Counted from the first letter of the stretch, positions 21,454-31,258 are shown. The stretch is DNA of 64,000 nt from Phocoenobacter uteri (GCF_900454895.1 NZ_UGTA01000001.1:1054001-1118000); one strand, 5' to 3'. Made by a program: numbers and translations. Notes: generated from the letters alone by a model not told the origin.

Positions 21454-22370
21454 AAAAGAAAGCGGAAGAATTCCACGATAAACTCAAAGCCGAACAATGG
21501 CGTGTCAATAAACTAGAGGAAGAGCCAAAATATATTTTTGAAGATGCTCTAATTCTCTATGTAAAAGATGCTGAAAATGTAAAAGATAAAGCAACAAGAA
21601 AACGACATGCTACATATTGGAGAACGTGCTTTGCAGGAAAAGAATTAAATACTTTAACAACGAAAGTTATTATAAATAAAGTTCCCACTCATAATGCATC
21701 TACTGGTAAGCCACTTTCTAATACAACGCAAAATAAATATTTAAAATCTTTAGGTCGTATTCTAAATTTAGCTTATCAATCTGGCTACATTGATAAAATA
21801 CCTTATCTTCCAAAGAAAAAAGAGCCTCCAGTACGAGTCAGATGGCTAACAAGAAAACAAGCACAAACTCTTATTGCTAATATATCAACAGAATGGATGA
21901 AGAATATCTGTCTTTTTGCCCTGCTAACAGGAGCAAGAAGAACAGAGATTTTAACCATGACTTGGGATAAAATAGACTTTAATAATAGAATTGCTTTAGT
22001 GACTAATGATGTTGCCAAATCAGGAAAAGCAAGATCACTATTGTTAAATGAAGAAGCGATAAATGTTTTACAAAATCAGAAAGGGAAACATCACAAGTTT
22101 ATATTTGTGAGTAGCACGGGTAAACCTCTTTTAGATATAAACAGAAAGACATTTAACCTTGCAACAAAACGGTGTGGAATAAAGGATTTTCACTTCCACG
22201 ATTTGCGACACACCTGGGCAAGTTGGCACGCTCAAGCAGGAACGCCACTTTTTACTTTAAAAGAGTTAGGTGGCTGGGAAACATTAGAGATGGTAAAAAA
22301 ATACGCTCACTTAAATGCAGATCATCTTTTATCTCACGCAGAAAGCGTATCAATTTATAGTAGTCGATAA
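21360..22370 (+). CDS. int: Phage tyrosine-recombinase integrase
   Basis: A 336-residue site-specific recombinase. An N-terminal arm-binding segment (SGIWWVSIATPSGKRIRCSTET) and SAM-like core-binding region precede the catalytic domain with Arg in LTGARRTEIL, HDLRHTWASW (His-x-x-Arg), the Trp in LGGWETLEMV and the nucleophile Tyr in KKYAHL. It ends about 100 bp from tRNA-Arg, its likely attachment site. Confidence 0.95.
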   Translation: MSLYKRESGIWWVSIATPSGKRIRCSTETTIKKKAEEFHDKLKAEQWRVNKLEEEPKYIFEDALILYVKDAENVKDKATRKRHATYWRTCFAGKELNTLTTKVIINKVPTHNASTGKPLSNTTQNKYLKSLGRILNLAYQSGYIDKIPYLPKKKEPPVRVRWLTRKQAQTLIANISTEWMKNICLFALLTGARRTEILTMTWDKIDFNNRIALVTNDVAKSGKARSLLLNEEAINVLQNQKGKHHKFIFVSSTGKPLLDINRKTFNLATKRCGIKDFHFHDLRHTWASWHAQAGTPLFTLKELGGWETLEMVKKYAHLNADHLLSHAESVSIYSSR

Positions 22371-22386
22371 ATTGGAGTAAATATTC

Positions 22387-22425
22387 TTGTCACGATTTTG
22401 TCACGTTATCATTTTATGACAAAAT
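22387..22425. other. Possible integrase arm-type sites
   Basis: TTGTCACG occurs at 22387 and 22398, with an inverted TTGTCATA at 22415-22422. The last two form an ATTTTGTCA/TGACAAAAT inverted repeat. Position between int and the tRNA fits arm sites of attR; the inverted repeat could also act as a weak terminator. Confidence 0.4.
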
Positions 22426-22473
22426 AGAAAAACAGAAACATTCTTGTAGGTCATTGATTTAAAAGAGTTTAAA

Positions 22474-22550
22474 TGGTACGCCCTATTGGATTCGAACCAA
22501 TGACCTACGGCTTAGAAGGCCGTTGCTCTATCCAACTGAGCTAAGGGCGC
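22474..22550 (-). tRNA. tRNA-Arg (anticodon TCT)
   Basis: 77 nt including an encoded CCA. All four arms pair, anticodon loop CTTCTAA, T loop TTCGAAT. Its 3' end faces the integrase gene, so the prophage most likely entered at the 3' end of this tRNA, with the other att copy beyond the left edge of the window. Confidence 0.96.
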
Positions 22551-22573
22551 AAGGATATGATATAAAAAAGAAG

Positions 22574-22650
22574 TGGTCGGCGAGATAGGATTCGAACCTA
22601 CGACCCACTGGTCCCAAACCAGTTGCGCTACCAAGCTGCGCTACTCGCCG
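22574..22650 (-). tRNA. tRNA-Pro (anticodon TGG)
   Basis: 77 nt including an encoded CCA, acceptor CGGCGAG/CTCGCCG, anticodon loop TTTGGGA. It lies 23 nt upstream of tRNA-Arg on the same strand, so the two are probably cotranscribed. Confidence 0.96.
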
Positions 22651-22817
22651 ACTGACAATGTGTGCTATTATAGTTTCTGATTAGGATCCGTCAATGCTTT
22701 TTTTTAATTTTATTCTCAGTCGCTTGATATTTATTCAGTTTATACTTTTATCGCTTATCAAAGTCTTCATTTTTTGAGAGAATGACACAAATTATCTTTT
22801 AAAATTAAGGAGTATCA

Positions 22818-23675
22818 ATGTCTGCTCAAATTATTTCAGGAACAGCTGTTGCTACACAGATTAAAAATAAAATTACTCAAACTATTACTCATTATACATC
22901 TTTGGGAAAACGCTCACCTTGTTTGGCTGTAATTTTAGTAGGAAATGATCCTGCTTCACACATTTATGTGAAAAGTAAACGTAAAAGTTGCGAAGAATTA
23001 GGTATTATTTCTCAATCATATAACCTTCCTTCACAAACAACAGAAGTAGAGTTATTAACGCTGATCGAAAAATTAAATAATGATAACAATATAGATGGTA
23101 TTTTAGTTCAACTTCCTCTACCAAAACACATACAAGAAAGCCATATTATTGAGGCAATTTTACCAAATAAAGATGTCGATGGTTTTCACCCTTATAATGT
23201 AGGACTGCTATGCCAGCGAATTCCTAAACTACATTCTTGCACACCGTATGGTGTGATGAAACTTATTGAATATACAGGGCAAGATATTAAAGGCAAACAC
23301 GCTGTGATTGTTGGTGCATCCAATATTGTTGGGCGACCTATGGCATTAGAATTTTTACTTGCAGGCTGTACAACAACAGTTACTCATCGTTTGACTCAGA
23401 ATTTAGAGCAACATATAAAACAAGCCGATATTCTTGTAGTGGCGATTGGTAAAGCTGAATTTATTCGTGGTGAATGGATAAAAGAAGGAGCTATGGTATT
23501 TGATGTTGGTATTAACCGCTTAGAAAATGGGAAATTAGTTGGCGATGTAGAATTTGAAATAGCCTCTCAACGAGCCAGCTTCATCACACCTGTGCCAGGT
23601 GGTGTGGGGCCAATGACAGTGGCAATGTTAATGCAAAATACACTACAAGCCTATGAAACACATATTAAAAACTAA
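22818..23675 (+). CDS. folD: Bifunctional methylenetetrahydrofolate dehydrogenase/cyclohydrolase
   Basis: A 285-residue cytosolic enzyme interconverting 5,10-methylene-, methenyl- and 10-formyl-THF, using NADP. Signature segments are YVKSKRKSCEELGI with the catalytic Lys, LVQLPLPKH, KDVDGFHPYNVG, the nucleotide loop VGASNIVGRPM and TPVPGGVGPMTV near the C-terminus. Full normal length, AAGGAG upstream. It is the first chromosomal protein gene beyond the prophage and tRNAs. Confidence 0.97.
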   Translation: MSAQIISGTAVATQIKNKITQTITHYTSLGKRSPCLAVILVGNDPASHIYVKSKRKSCEELGIISQSYNLPSQTTEVELLTLIEKLNNDNNIDGILVQLPLPKHIQESHIIEAILPNKDVDGFHPYNVGLLCQRIPKLHSCTPYGVMKLIEYTGQDIKGKHAVIVGASNIVGRPMALEFLLAGCTTTVTHRLTQNLEQHIKQADILVVAIGKAEFIRGEWIKEGAMVFDVGINRLENGKLVGDVEFEIASQRASFITPVPGGVGPMTVAMLMQNTLQAYETHIKN

Positions 23676-23697
23676 GCCCCCCCTAAATATATAAAAT

Positions 23698-23738
23698 AAA
23701 ACTCACATACTTAATTCAAATTAGTATGTGAGTTTTTT
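23698..23738. terminator. Bidirectional terminator between folD and the ABC permease
   Basis: AAAACTCACATACT (23698-23711) pairs with AGTATGTGAGTTTT (23723-23736). T-runs on both strands serve the convergent genes. Confidence 0.88.
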
Positions 23739-23756
23739 ATCACTAATTATTCTTAA

Positions 23757-24710
23757 TTACGCTTTTTTACGGCGTTTTAATGTATCAAGTAATACCGCTA
23801 CAACAATAATTGCACCTTTAATAATTTGTTGCCAATATGGGTCAACCCCTAGCATATTCAAGCCTTTATTTGTGGTACCGATAATCAATGCACCCACGAC
23901 ACACATTGGAATACTACCAACACCACCTGCTAATGATACACCACCAATTACCGCAGCGGCAATCGCATCTAATTCCCACGCTAAACCATAAGATGGATTA
24001 CCCGCATAAGTTCTTGCTGCAAGTAATGCACCCGCTAAACCAGCTAATGCTCCAGCAATGATATATACCCAAATTAAGGTTCTTTTTGTGTTGATACCAC
24101 AAATTTTAGCTGCATTTAAATTACCACCGATAGCATAAATATGGCGACCAAAGGTTGAACGACTGAGTAAAATATGAGCCGCAATGACAATAACGAGATA
24201 AACAAGCACCAATCCTGGTAAGCCGAAGAAATCAATATCCGCAATCCAAGTAAAAGATTCTGCTGATGCGTCAATTGGGCGACCGTCAGAATAAAGCTGA
24301 GCAGCACCACGCGCCATTGTCATCATACCCAATGTGGCAATGAAAGGCGGAATTGAACCATAAGCCGTTAATCCACCGTTAATAAATCCAATAACCGCAC
24401 CGACCAAAATAGACATTGCAAATGCCATAATTGCATAGGTTGGTGTATCCACTGATTCGACAATAGATGCTGCAACAACCGCTGTGAGTGCCACAACCGA
24501 TCCTGATGAAAGGTCAATCCCTGTTGTGATAATCGCTAAAGTTACCCCAATCGCAATAATGCCGAACATTGAAACTTGTTCAATAATACTAAAAATGGTT
24601 CGGCTAGATAAAAAGCCATCAATAGTGACAGACAATGATAGGAATAATAAAACAAGAATTAGTAACATTCCGTAGGTGTTAATCATTTTCTTTAAGGTTA
24701 TAGCTGACAT
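23757..24710 (-). CDS. Sugar (myo-inositol) ABC transporter permease, RbsC family
   Basis: A 317-residue inner-membrane protein with about eight to ten spans and the family segments ITTGIDLSSGSVVALTAV and the EAA-like loop GINTKRTLIWVYIIAGALAGLAG, plus AVIGGVSLAGGVGS. It is last in the operon with an RbsA-type ATPase and two periplasmic binding proteins. The myo-inositol assignment comes from the surrounding iol genes, not from the sequence itself. Confidence 0.88.
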   Translation of the reverse strand: MSAITLKKMINTYGMLLILVLLFLSLSVTIDGFLSSRTIFSIIEQVSMFGIIAIGVTLAIITTGIDLSSGSVVALTAVVAASIVESVDTPTYAIMAFAMSILVGAVIGFINGGLTAYGSIPPFIATLGMMTMARGAAQLYSDGRPIDASAESFTWIADIDFFGLPGLVLVYLVIVIAAHILLSRSTFGRHIYAIGGNLNAAKICGINTKRTLIWVYIIAGALAGLAGALLAARTYAGNPSYGLAWELDAIAAAVIGGVSLAGGVGSIPMCVVGALIIGTTNKGLNMLGVDPYWQQIIKGAIIVVAVLLDTLKRRKKA

Positions 24711-24778
24711 AATAAATACCTCATTATTTGTTAATTTCTATAAAAGAATTTTTTGCTTAAATTGTATATTGTTTCAAG

Positions 24779-26287
24779 CTAGCCCGACGCCAATTCGAGT
24801 ACGCGTTCTTGGGTTAATTCATTGCGTGGAATAATGCCAACTTGGTGTCCTTCGTGCATAACCATTACACGATCACTCATTGCTAAAAGTTCAAGCATAT
24901 CAGACGTAATCATAATGATTGTTTTACCTTGTTTAGCAAGCTCTACCATCAATTTATATAACTCTGCTTTTGCCCCTACATCAATCCCTTTTGTCGGTTC
25001 ATCAAGAATTAAAATATCTGGTTCTAGAATTAACCAACGAGCAAGTAATACTTTTTGTTGGTTACCTCCTGATAAATTATCCGTGACAACATCCACATTC
25101 GGGGCTTTAATTCTGAGCTTATCCTTTTGTACATTTGCGGTTTTTTTGGCTTTTGTGACTGAAAGGAGGAAATTTTCTAGATAAGGTGACATTTGAGGCA
25201 TAATAATATTATCTGTGATACTTAAATTTAGGAATAATCCTGTTAGTTTTCTATCCTCTGTCACAAAGCCTATTTTATGCTCCATTGCATCGTGGGGTGT
25301 ATGAATGTCAACTTTCTGACCGTGAATATAGATTTCACCACTCTCTGCCGGTCTATATCCAAACAAGCCTTCTGCGATTTCTGAACGACCAGCCCCAACC
25401 AATCCAGCAATACCAAAAATTTCACCTTTATGAACTTTAAAATTCACATTTTGATAATGCCCTTTACGACAAAAATCTTTAATTTCTAATACAACTTCAT
25501 CAGAAGGTGGTAACTCTTCTCGCTGGAACATTTCAGACATATCTCGACCAACCATCATTGAAATAAGTTCATCTTTGGTTACATCTTTAACATCTTTTGT
25601 ACCAACATATTGCCCATCACGAATAACGGTTATTTCATCTGCAACCGTAAATACTTCATCTAACTTATGTGAGATAAAAATAATCGCAATACCACGTGCA
25701 CGTACCGTGTCTATAATTTTATATAACTGCTCCACTTCACCTTCTGTTAAAGCCGTGGTTGGTTCGTCCATAATAATGACTTTTGCATAATTGGATACAG
25801 CGGTGGCAATGGCAACAAGCTGGGCTTTTGCGACGGAAACTTCTGACATTTTAAGTGTTACATCAAGTGGAATACCTAATGATTCTAAAATTTCATTTGC
25901 TTCATAGTCCATTTTCTTTTGGTCAACAAAAAATCTATTTTTTGTTACTTCTCGCCCTAAAAATAAATTATCTGATATTGTCAAATTTGCGGCAGGTGAG
26001 ATTTCTTGTGGCACCATCGTTAAACCACTACGAATAGCATCAATAGGACGTTTAGGATCAAAAGGCTTTCCATCTAAAATCAACTCGCCACCATCATCTG
26101 GCGTATAAATCCCATACAGAATTTTCATTAACGTCGATTTACCCGCACCATTTTCACCCATCAATGCATGAACAGAACCTTTTTTTACTTTTAAATTGAT
26201 TCCATCTAATGCTTTCACTCCTGGAAACGTTTTAGAAACATTACGCATTTCTAAAATATATGGAGATTCATTCAAATTACTATTCAT
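24779..26287 (-). CDS. Sugar (myo-inositol) ABC transporter ATPase, RbsA family
   Basis: A 502-residue protein with two fused nucleotide-binding domains. Domain 1 has Walker A GENGAGKST, a variant signature SVAKAQLV and Walker B IIMDEPT. Domain 2 has the degenerate Walker A GLVGAGRSE usual in this family, signature LSGGNQQKV and ILDEPTKGIDVGAK. It powers uptake through the permease gene downstream. Confidence 0.92.
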   Translation of the reverse strand: MNSNLNESPYILEMRNVSKTFPGVKALDGINLKVKKGSVHALMGENGAGKSTLMKILYGIYTPDDGGELILDGKPFDPKRPIDAIRSGLTMVPQEISPAANLTISDNLFLGREVTKNRFFVDQKKMDYEANEILESLGIPLDVTLKMSEVSVAKAQLVAIATAVSNYAKVIIMDEPTTALTEGEVEQLYKIIDTVRARGIAIIFISHKLDEVFTVADEITVIRDGQYVGTKDVKDVTKDELISMMVGRDMSEMFQREELPPSDEVVLEIKDFCRKGHYQNVNFKVHKGEIFGIAGLVGAGRSEIAEGLFGYRPAESGEIYIHGQKVDIHTPHDAMEHKIGFVTEDRKLTGLFLNLSITDNIIMPQMSPYLENFLLSVTKAKKTANVQKDKLRIKAPNVDVVTDNLSGGNQQKVLLARWLILEPDILILDEPTKGIDVGAKAELYKLMVELAKQGKTIIMITSDMLELLAMSDRVMVMHEGHQVGIIPRNELTQERVLELASG

Positions 26288-26355
26288 TTATCGCTCCTTT
26301 AAGATATTTCAGGAAAATTAACTAGCTGAACAAAATATAATGTGTATTGCTCTTC

Positions 26356-27294
26356 TCACTCCTTATATTTATTCAAATAATCGACTATCTTGTCTGGTGT
26401 AACCAACTCAAAAGGAATCCAATTATATTGCGTTACCTTCTCTCCTTTTGCTGCTTTATAAGCAATCTCTGCACTTAGCGAACCTTGCCCAGAAGCAGAC
26501 TGATAAACTGTCGCATCAAGCCCTTGTCCTAAATACGCTAATGCGTCAGGCGTAGCATCAATACCAACGATTAACAAATCTTGATCGTCTAATCCTATTT
26601 TTCGAGCTGCAAGCAATGCCCCAATCGCCATTTCATCGTTATTACTTAAAATTACTTTAATATCTTTATGAGCAGCCAATAAATTTTCAGTAATTTCCAT
26701 TGCTTTTGCTCTATCCCATCTCGCTTCTTGCTGAGTAATAATTTCTACTTCTGGGTGCGATTTTAAGATGTCCTGATTTCCTTTAGTACGTTGAATTTGA
26801 GCTTCCCACCCAAGAGGCCCCATTAAAATAATCGCTTTTGCAGGTTTTCCATTAAGTTGTTTTAAAATAAATTCAGCTTGTATTTCTCCAGCTTTTATTT
26901 CCTCAGATCCAATAAAACTGGTGACATATTTCATATCTTCATCTTTTGGCTTTCCATTTACGATGATTAACGGCAATTTTGCTTTTTTTGCTTTTAATCC
27001 GACCGCTTTCACAATATTCTTATCCGTTGGCATTACGAGTAACGCATCAACACCTGAATCAATAAAATTTTCAACATCATTTAACATTCGAGCAGGATCA
27101 GAATTTGCATCAGCATACTTAAATTTGACATCATCATGAGCTTTATCAAAACGTTCCATTGCATCTTGTAAATAGGTTGGATACTTATCAGATAAACTAT
27201 ACATTGACACACCAATAACAAGCTCTTTTGCTTGAGTCATTAGAGAACAGCAAAGTATGCCTAAACCTATTATTAAACTTTTCTTAAACATCAT
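26356..27294 (-). CDS. Periplasmic sugar-binding protein 1 (LacI/RbsB fold)
   Basis: A 312-residue protein with a Sec signal peptide (about 1-22, MMFKKSLIIGLGILCCSLMTQA) and a type-I periplasmic binding fold: LVIGVSMYSLSDKYPTYLQDA, GVDALLVMPTDKNIV and VILSNNDEMAIGALLAARK. It is closely similar throughout to the next gene upstream, so the pair is a tandem duplication. It should deliver a cyclitol or sugar to the RbsA/RbsC-type transporter. Confidence 0.88.
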   Translation of the reverse strand: MMFKKSLIIGLGILCCSLMTQAKELVIGVSMYSLSDKYPTYLQDAMERFDKAHDDVKFKYADANSDPARMLNDVENFIDSGVDALLVMPTDKNIVKAVGLKAKKAKLPLIIVNGKPKDEDMKYVTSFIGSEEIKAGEIQAEFILKQLNGKPAKAIILMGPLGWEAQIQRTKGNQDILKSHPEVEIITQQEARWDRAKAMEITENLLAAHKDIKVILSNNDEMAIGALLAARKIGLDDQDLLIVGIDATPDALAYLGQGLDATVYQSASGQGSLSAEIAYKAAKGEKVTQYNWIPFELVTPDKIVDYLNKYKE

Positions 27295-27368
27295 TGATTA
27301 CCCCAACTTATAATGACAGCCTTTCAATCAGAGCAAGAACGTAATGCCCTTGCTCCATAAATTAAACG

Positions 27369-28304
27369 CTATTTTTTATATTTTGCTTGGTACTCTGCTT
27401 TTTTATCAGGTGTTACAAGTTCAAATGGCACCATTTTAAGTTTTGGTACTTCTTTACCTTGTGCTGCTAAATAAGCCATTTCAGCACCTGTTGAGCCTTG
27501 ACCTTGTGCAGATTGGAATACGGTAGCATCAAGCCCTTCTCCTAAATACTCTAATGCGTCAGGCGTTGCATCTAAACCAACAATGAGAATATCTTTATCT
27601 TTAATATTAAGTTTACGACTTGCAAGTAATGCGCCAATCGCCATTTCATCGTTATTACTTACAACCACATTGATATCTTTATGAGCAGCTAAAAGATTTT
27701 CTGCAATTTCTAGCCCTTTAGCACGATCCCATTTACCTTCTTGTTCAGCAAGAATTTTGATGTTAGGATTTTTCTCAAAAATTTCTTTATTTCCTTGCGT
27801 TCTCTTAATTTGAGCATCAAGCCCTAGTGGTCCCATCAAAATAATACCTTTTGCATCTTTACCTTTTAAAGAATCAGCAATAAATTGACCTTGAAGACGT
27901 CCACCTTCCACTTCATCTGAACCCACATAACTCGTCACATATTTCATTGCATCGTCTAGTGGTTTACGGTTTACAACAATAAGTGGAATACCTGCTTTTT
28001 TCGCTTTGCGACCAATTGATTTCACAATTTCAGGATCGGTAGGAACAACCAATAATGCATCTACGCCTTGATCAATAAATGTTTCAACATCATTTAATAA
28101 ACGTGCTGCATCCGCATTTGCATCTGATAATCTAAATTCAACATCATCATGTTTTTTATCAAAATCACGAATAGCATCTTGTAAATAAGTCTGCCATTTA
28201 TCTGAAAATGAAACCATTGGTGCACCAATAACAAGATCTTTTGCCATTGCGACTTGAGAGCTTAATAATGCACCACATAATGTTGCTAATAATGCTTTTT
28301 TCAT
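27369..28304 (-). CDS. Periplasmic sugar-binding protein 2 (LacI/RbsB fold)
   Basis: 311 residues from ATG 28304 (AAGGAG upstream; a longer in-frame start lacks a ribosome site). Signal peptide MKKALLATLCGALLSSQVAMA, then mature LVIGAPMVSFSDKWQTYLQDA, GVDALLVVPTDPEIV and VVSNNDEMAIGALLASRK. First gene of the transport operon, hence probably the most abundant product, and paralogous to binding protein 1. Two boxes of the putative inositol regulator lie upstream. Confidence 0.9.
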   Translation of the reverse strand: MKKALLATLCGALLSSQVAMAKDLVIGAPMVSFSDKWQTYLQDAIRDFDKKHDDVEFRLSDANADAARLLNDVETFIDQGVDALLVVPTDPEIVKSIGRKAKKAGIPLIVVNRKPLDDAMKYVTSYVGSDEVEGGRLQGQFIADSLKGKDAKGIILMGPLGLDAQIKRTQGNKEIFEKNPNIKILAEQEGKWDRAKGLEIAENLLAAHKDINVVVSNNDEMAIGALLASRKLNIKDKDILIVGLDATPDALEYLGEGLDATVFQSAQGQGSTGAEMAYLAAQGKEVPKLKMVPFELVTPDKKAEYQAKYKK

Positions 28305-28356
28305 AGGGTTATTCTCCTTACTTAGAAAAACGAGTAAAATATACAAACCAAAACAA

Positions 28357-28467
28357 GAAATGTATATTTCAAATGAAAACATTAAAAAATAAATGTTTCA
28401 ATACAAATAATACTTTTAATTACTTTATAATCAATATGAAATATTCAAAATTGTGAACTAGATCGTA
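28357..28467. promoter_or_regulatory. Control region of the transport operon: iol boxes and CRP-like site
   Basis: GAAATGTATATTTC (28357-28370) and, reversed, GAAACATTTATTT (28387-28399) match boxes in the other iol promoter regions. TGTGA-N6-TCGTA (28452-28467) is an imperfect CRP site. Confidence 0.5.
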
Positions 28468-28533
28468 TTTTATTGTTAATTTTTTTAATATTAAGAAGAA
28501 TGGAAAAGAAAAGGCATAAAAAAATAAGATAAT

Positions 28534-28560
28534 AAAAAATCCCATTAAAATGGGATTTTT
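28534..28560. terminator. Terminator after the RpiR-type regulator
   Basis: ATCCCATT/AATGGGAT with A- and T-runs on both sides; on the minus strand it ends the regulator transcript. Confidence 0.8.
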
Positions 28561-28588
28561 AAGGTGATTTAATACTGAAAATGAAATA

Positions 28589-29419
28589 TTATTTAGATTG
28601 TTTTAACCCCAGAGAAAGGGCTAAGGTTTGCACAAGTGTCATTGTCGCACATTGAGAACGAAAACCGTGAACCTGTGCTTCTTTTACAACGAAAGAAACA
28701 TCACTAAATGCTAAGATTGGGCTAATTTGACTGTCCGTAATCGCAATCTGCTTAATGCCTTTTTGTGCTGTCACATTCATTATTTCAATTGCTTCTTCTG
28801 CATAAGGCGAAAAACTTATTGCAACAACCACATCCCCTGCTTGAATTTGGTTAAACTGTTCATCAAACATCCCGCCTAATCCGTCAATCATAAAAGTACG
28901 GCAATTTAGATGATGTAAAGCATAATTCAAATAACACGCCACACTAAATGAGCGTTTTAAGCCAACAATAAAAATATTATTTGCATTATCAAGAATATCG
29001 ACGGCTTTATCTAATTGTTCTAACGATATATGATTTGCCAACTGATAAAGAGACTGCGTATTTGCTTTAGAATAAATATTTAAAATATCAAGGGCAGTTT
29101 CTGTTTTATTTATCTCTTCATTTTCAAGTTGACGATGAATGGTTAATCGCTCTGTATAATTAACTGTATAACCCACCATTCCTTCACGGAATACTTGTTT
29201 CATTTCATTAAAACCTGAAAATCCAAATGTATTTGCGAAACGAATAAGCGTTGAGGGTGGCACATTCGCTTTTTCAGCAATAACAGCAACGGTTTCAAAC
29301 ACAACACTATTTTGATTATCTAATACATATTCAGCGACTTGTTTTAAGCGTTTACTGAGCGTGTCATAACGTAATCTAATTTCATTTTGTAAGTTTATAA
29401 ATTCTGATGATTCCTGCAT
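28589..29419 (-). CDS. RpiR-family regulator, probable inositol operon repressor
   Basis: 276 residues from ATG 29419 (AGGGG upstream; a longer reading from a TTG is less likely). An N-terminal HTH_6 domain (about 1-80, with VIAEKANVPPSTLIRFANTFGFSGF) and a C-terminal SIS domain (about 125-265, with IFIVGLKRSFSVACYLNYAL and GDVVVAISFSPYAEEAIE) that would bind a phosphorylated inositol intermediate. It lies between mmsA and the transporter in the same orientation. Its operators are probably the GAAA(Y)(R)T(W)TATTTC boxes. Confidence 0.85.
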   Translation of the reverse strand: MQESSEFINLQNEIRLRYDTLSKRLKQVAEYVLDNQNSVVFETVAVIAEKANVPPSTLIRFANTFGFSGFNEMKQVFREGMVGYTVNYTERLTIHRQLENEEINKTETALDILNIYSKANTQSLYQLANHISLEQLDKAVDILDNANNIFIVGLKRSFSVACYLNYALHHLNCRTFMIDGLGGMFDEQFNQIQAGDVVVAISFSPYAEEAIEIMNVTAQKGIKQIAITDSQISPILAFSDVSFVVKEAQVHGFRSQCATMTLVQTLALSLGLKQSK

Positions 29420-29538
29420 TATATATCCCCTATTTGACAAGGGTGACTAGTTTACTACTATTCAACTAATAATCAATATGAAAAATAAGGGTAATAAAGA
29501 CGCCCTCTATTACCCCTACATCGTTATACCTTATTTAA

Positions 29539-31047
29539 TTAAAGTGTTGGCATAGAGAATGCGGCATCTTCAATTACTTTTGGATTTGGCCAACGGCTTG
29601 TGACTGTTTTCATTTTAGTATAGAAACGTACACCATCAGGGCCATATACATTTAATGCTCCGTAAGCAGAATGTTTCCAACCACCAAAACAGTGGAATGC
29701 CATTGGTACAGGAATTGGTACATTGATTCCCACCATTCCCGCTTGAACATCGTAAGCAAATTCACGTGCAGCTCCACCGTCAGAAGTGAAAATCGCTGTT
29801 CCGTTACCAAATGGATGATCATTGATTAAACTCATTGCATCTTTAAAGCCTTTTGCACGCACGATACCAAGTACAGGACCAAAGATTTCTTCTTTATAGA
29901 TTGTCATCTCTTCGGTTACGTGGTCAAATAATGTTCCACCAATGAAGAAGCCCTCTTCTGCACCTTGTGGTTTTTTACCACGACCATCAACCACCAGTGT
30001 TGCACCTTCTTCCACACCTTTATCAACATAGCCTGTTACATTGTCTAAATGCTGTTTGGTAATCAACGGACCAAAATCCATCTCTTTTTCACCCTCTTTT
30101 GGAATACCCGGACCGTGACGAAGTGCCTCTACTTTTGGTTTTAATGCCGCAACTAATTTATCTGCTGTCGCATCATCAATAGTGACTGCGATAGGAAGAG
30201 CCATACAGCGTTCCCCTGCTGCACCATAAGCCGCACCTAATAACGCATTTGCTGTTGCTTCAATATCTGCATCTGGCATAACTAAACCGTGATTTTTTGC
30301 AGCCCCTAATGCTTGAACACGTTTACCAAATTCAGAACCTACTTTATGAACGTGAGCCGCCGCCGTAGTTGAACCGACAAAACTCACCGCTTTTACACGC
30401 TCTTCACGTAATAAAATTTCATTATCGTGACGATCACCATGAACCACGTTAAATACGCCATCAGGTAAGCCAGCTTCTTTTAATAATTCAGCTAAACGAA
30501 TAGATAAAGAAGGGTCTGTTTTTGCTGGTTTTAAAATAAAAGTATTACCACAAGCTAATGCAATTGGGAACATCCACATTGGTACCATTGCTGGGAAATT
30601 AAATGGTGTAATACCAACCGTTACCCCTAATGGTTGCATTGTTGAATGAATATCAATGCCTCGTCCTGCCTGCTCTGAAAATTCACCTTTAAGTAAGTGA
30701 GGAATACCGCAAGCAAACTCAACCACTTCTAAACCACGAGTTAATTCACCGATAGAATCCGAATAAACTTTACCGTGTTCTTCTGTGATTAAACGAGCCA
30801 AAGAATCAAAATTTTCTTCTAATAATGTTTTAAATTTAAACATTATTCTTGCACGACGCAATGGCGAAGTTTTTGACCACTCTTTAAATGCTGCCTGTGC
30901 AACATCAACCGCTTCATTGACCTCTTCTGGGGTACTCATCATAACTTGACGAATTTGCTTACCCGTTGCAGGATTGTAAATTGGCCAAGCCTTAGTACCT
31001 TTACTTGCAACTTGTTTACCGTTAATAAAATTATGAACAGTTTCCAT
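29539..31047 (-). CDS. mmsA: Methylmalonate-semialdehyde dehydrogenase (CoA-acylating)
   Basis: A 502-residue aldehyde dehydrogenase, the last step of myo-inositol breakdown: malonate semialdehyde to acetyl-CoA and CO2 (IolA role). Features are TPFNFPAMVPMWMFPIALACGNTFILKPAKTDPS, VSFVGSTTAAAHVH, the catalytic Cys in YGAAGERCMALPIAV and PFGNGTAIFTSDG. Full length for the family. Divergent from iolB across a shared control region. Confidence 0.95.
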   Translation of the reverse strand: METVHNFINGKQVASKGTKAWPIYNPATGKQIRQVMMSTPEEVNEAVDVAQAAFKEWSKTSPLRRARIMFKFKTLLEENFDSLARLITEEHGKVYSDSIGELTRGLEVVEFACGIPHLLKGEFSEQAGRGIDIHSTMQPLGVTVGITPFNFPAMVPMWMFPIALACGNTFILKPAKTDPSLSIRLAELLKEAGLPDGVFNVVHGDRHDNEILLREERVKAVSFVGSTTAAAHVHKVGSEFGKRVQALGAAKNHGLVMPDADIEATANALLGAAYGAAGERCMALPIAVTIDDATADKLVAALKPKVEALRHGPGIPKEGEKEMDFGPLITKQHLDNVTGYVDKGVEEGATLVVDGRGKKPQGAEEGFFIGGTLFDHVTEEMTIYKEEIFGPVLGIVRAKGFKDAMSLINDHPFGNGTAIFTSDGGAAREFAYDVQAGMVGINVPIPVPMAFHCFGGWKHSAYGALNVYGPDGVRFYTKMKTVTSRWPNPKVIEDAAFSMPTL

Positions 31048-31110
31048 CGTTTACTCCTTAAATATAAAAAAATCTATTGCAAAATAGTTCGTGAGATAGA
31101 TTAGAATAAT

Positions 31111-31179
31111 AGAATAAACATTTCAATTCATTTTTAACAAAAAATAGAACATTTATTCTATTTTGTGATCTTGATCTGA
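31111..31179. promoter_or_regulatory. mmsA-iolB divergent control region
   Basis: Two iol-type boxes, AGAATAAACATTTC (31111-31124, reverse GAAATGTTTATTCT) and AGAACATTTATTCT (31146-31159), and an imperfect CRP site TGTGA-N6-TCTGA (31164-31179). Confidence 0.5.
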
Positions 31180-31258
31180 TTTTTTACATCTAGTCATAGC
31201 ACATATTTTTATTTGTTGTATTATTTTGCTCTAAACCATACAAAGTGAGGAACGAAAA

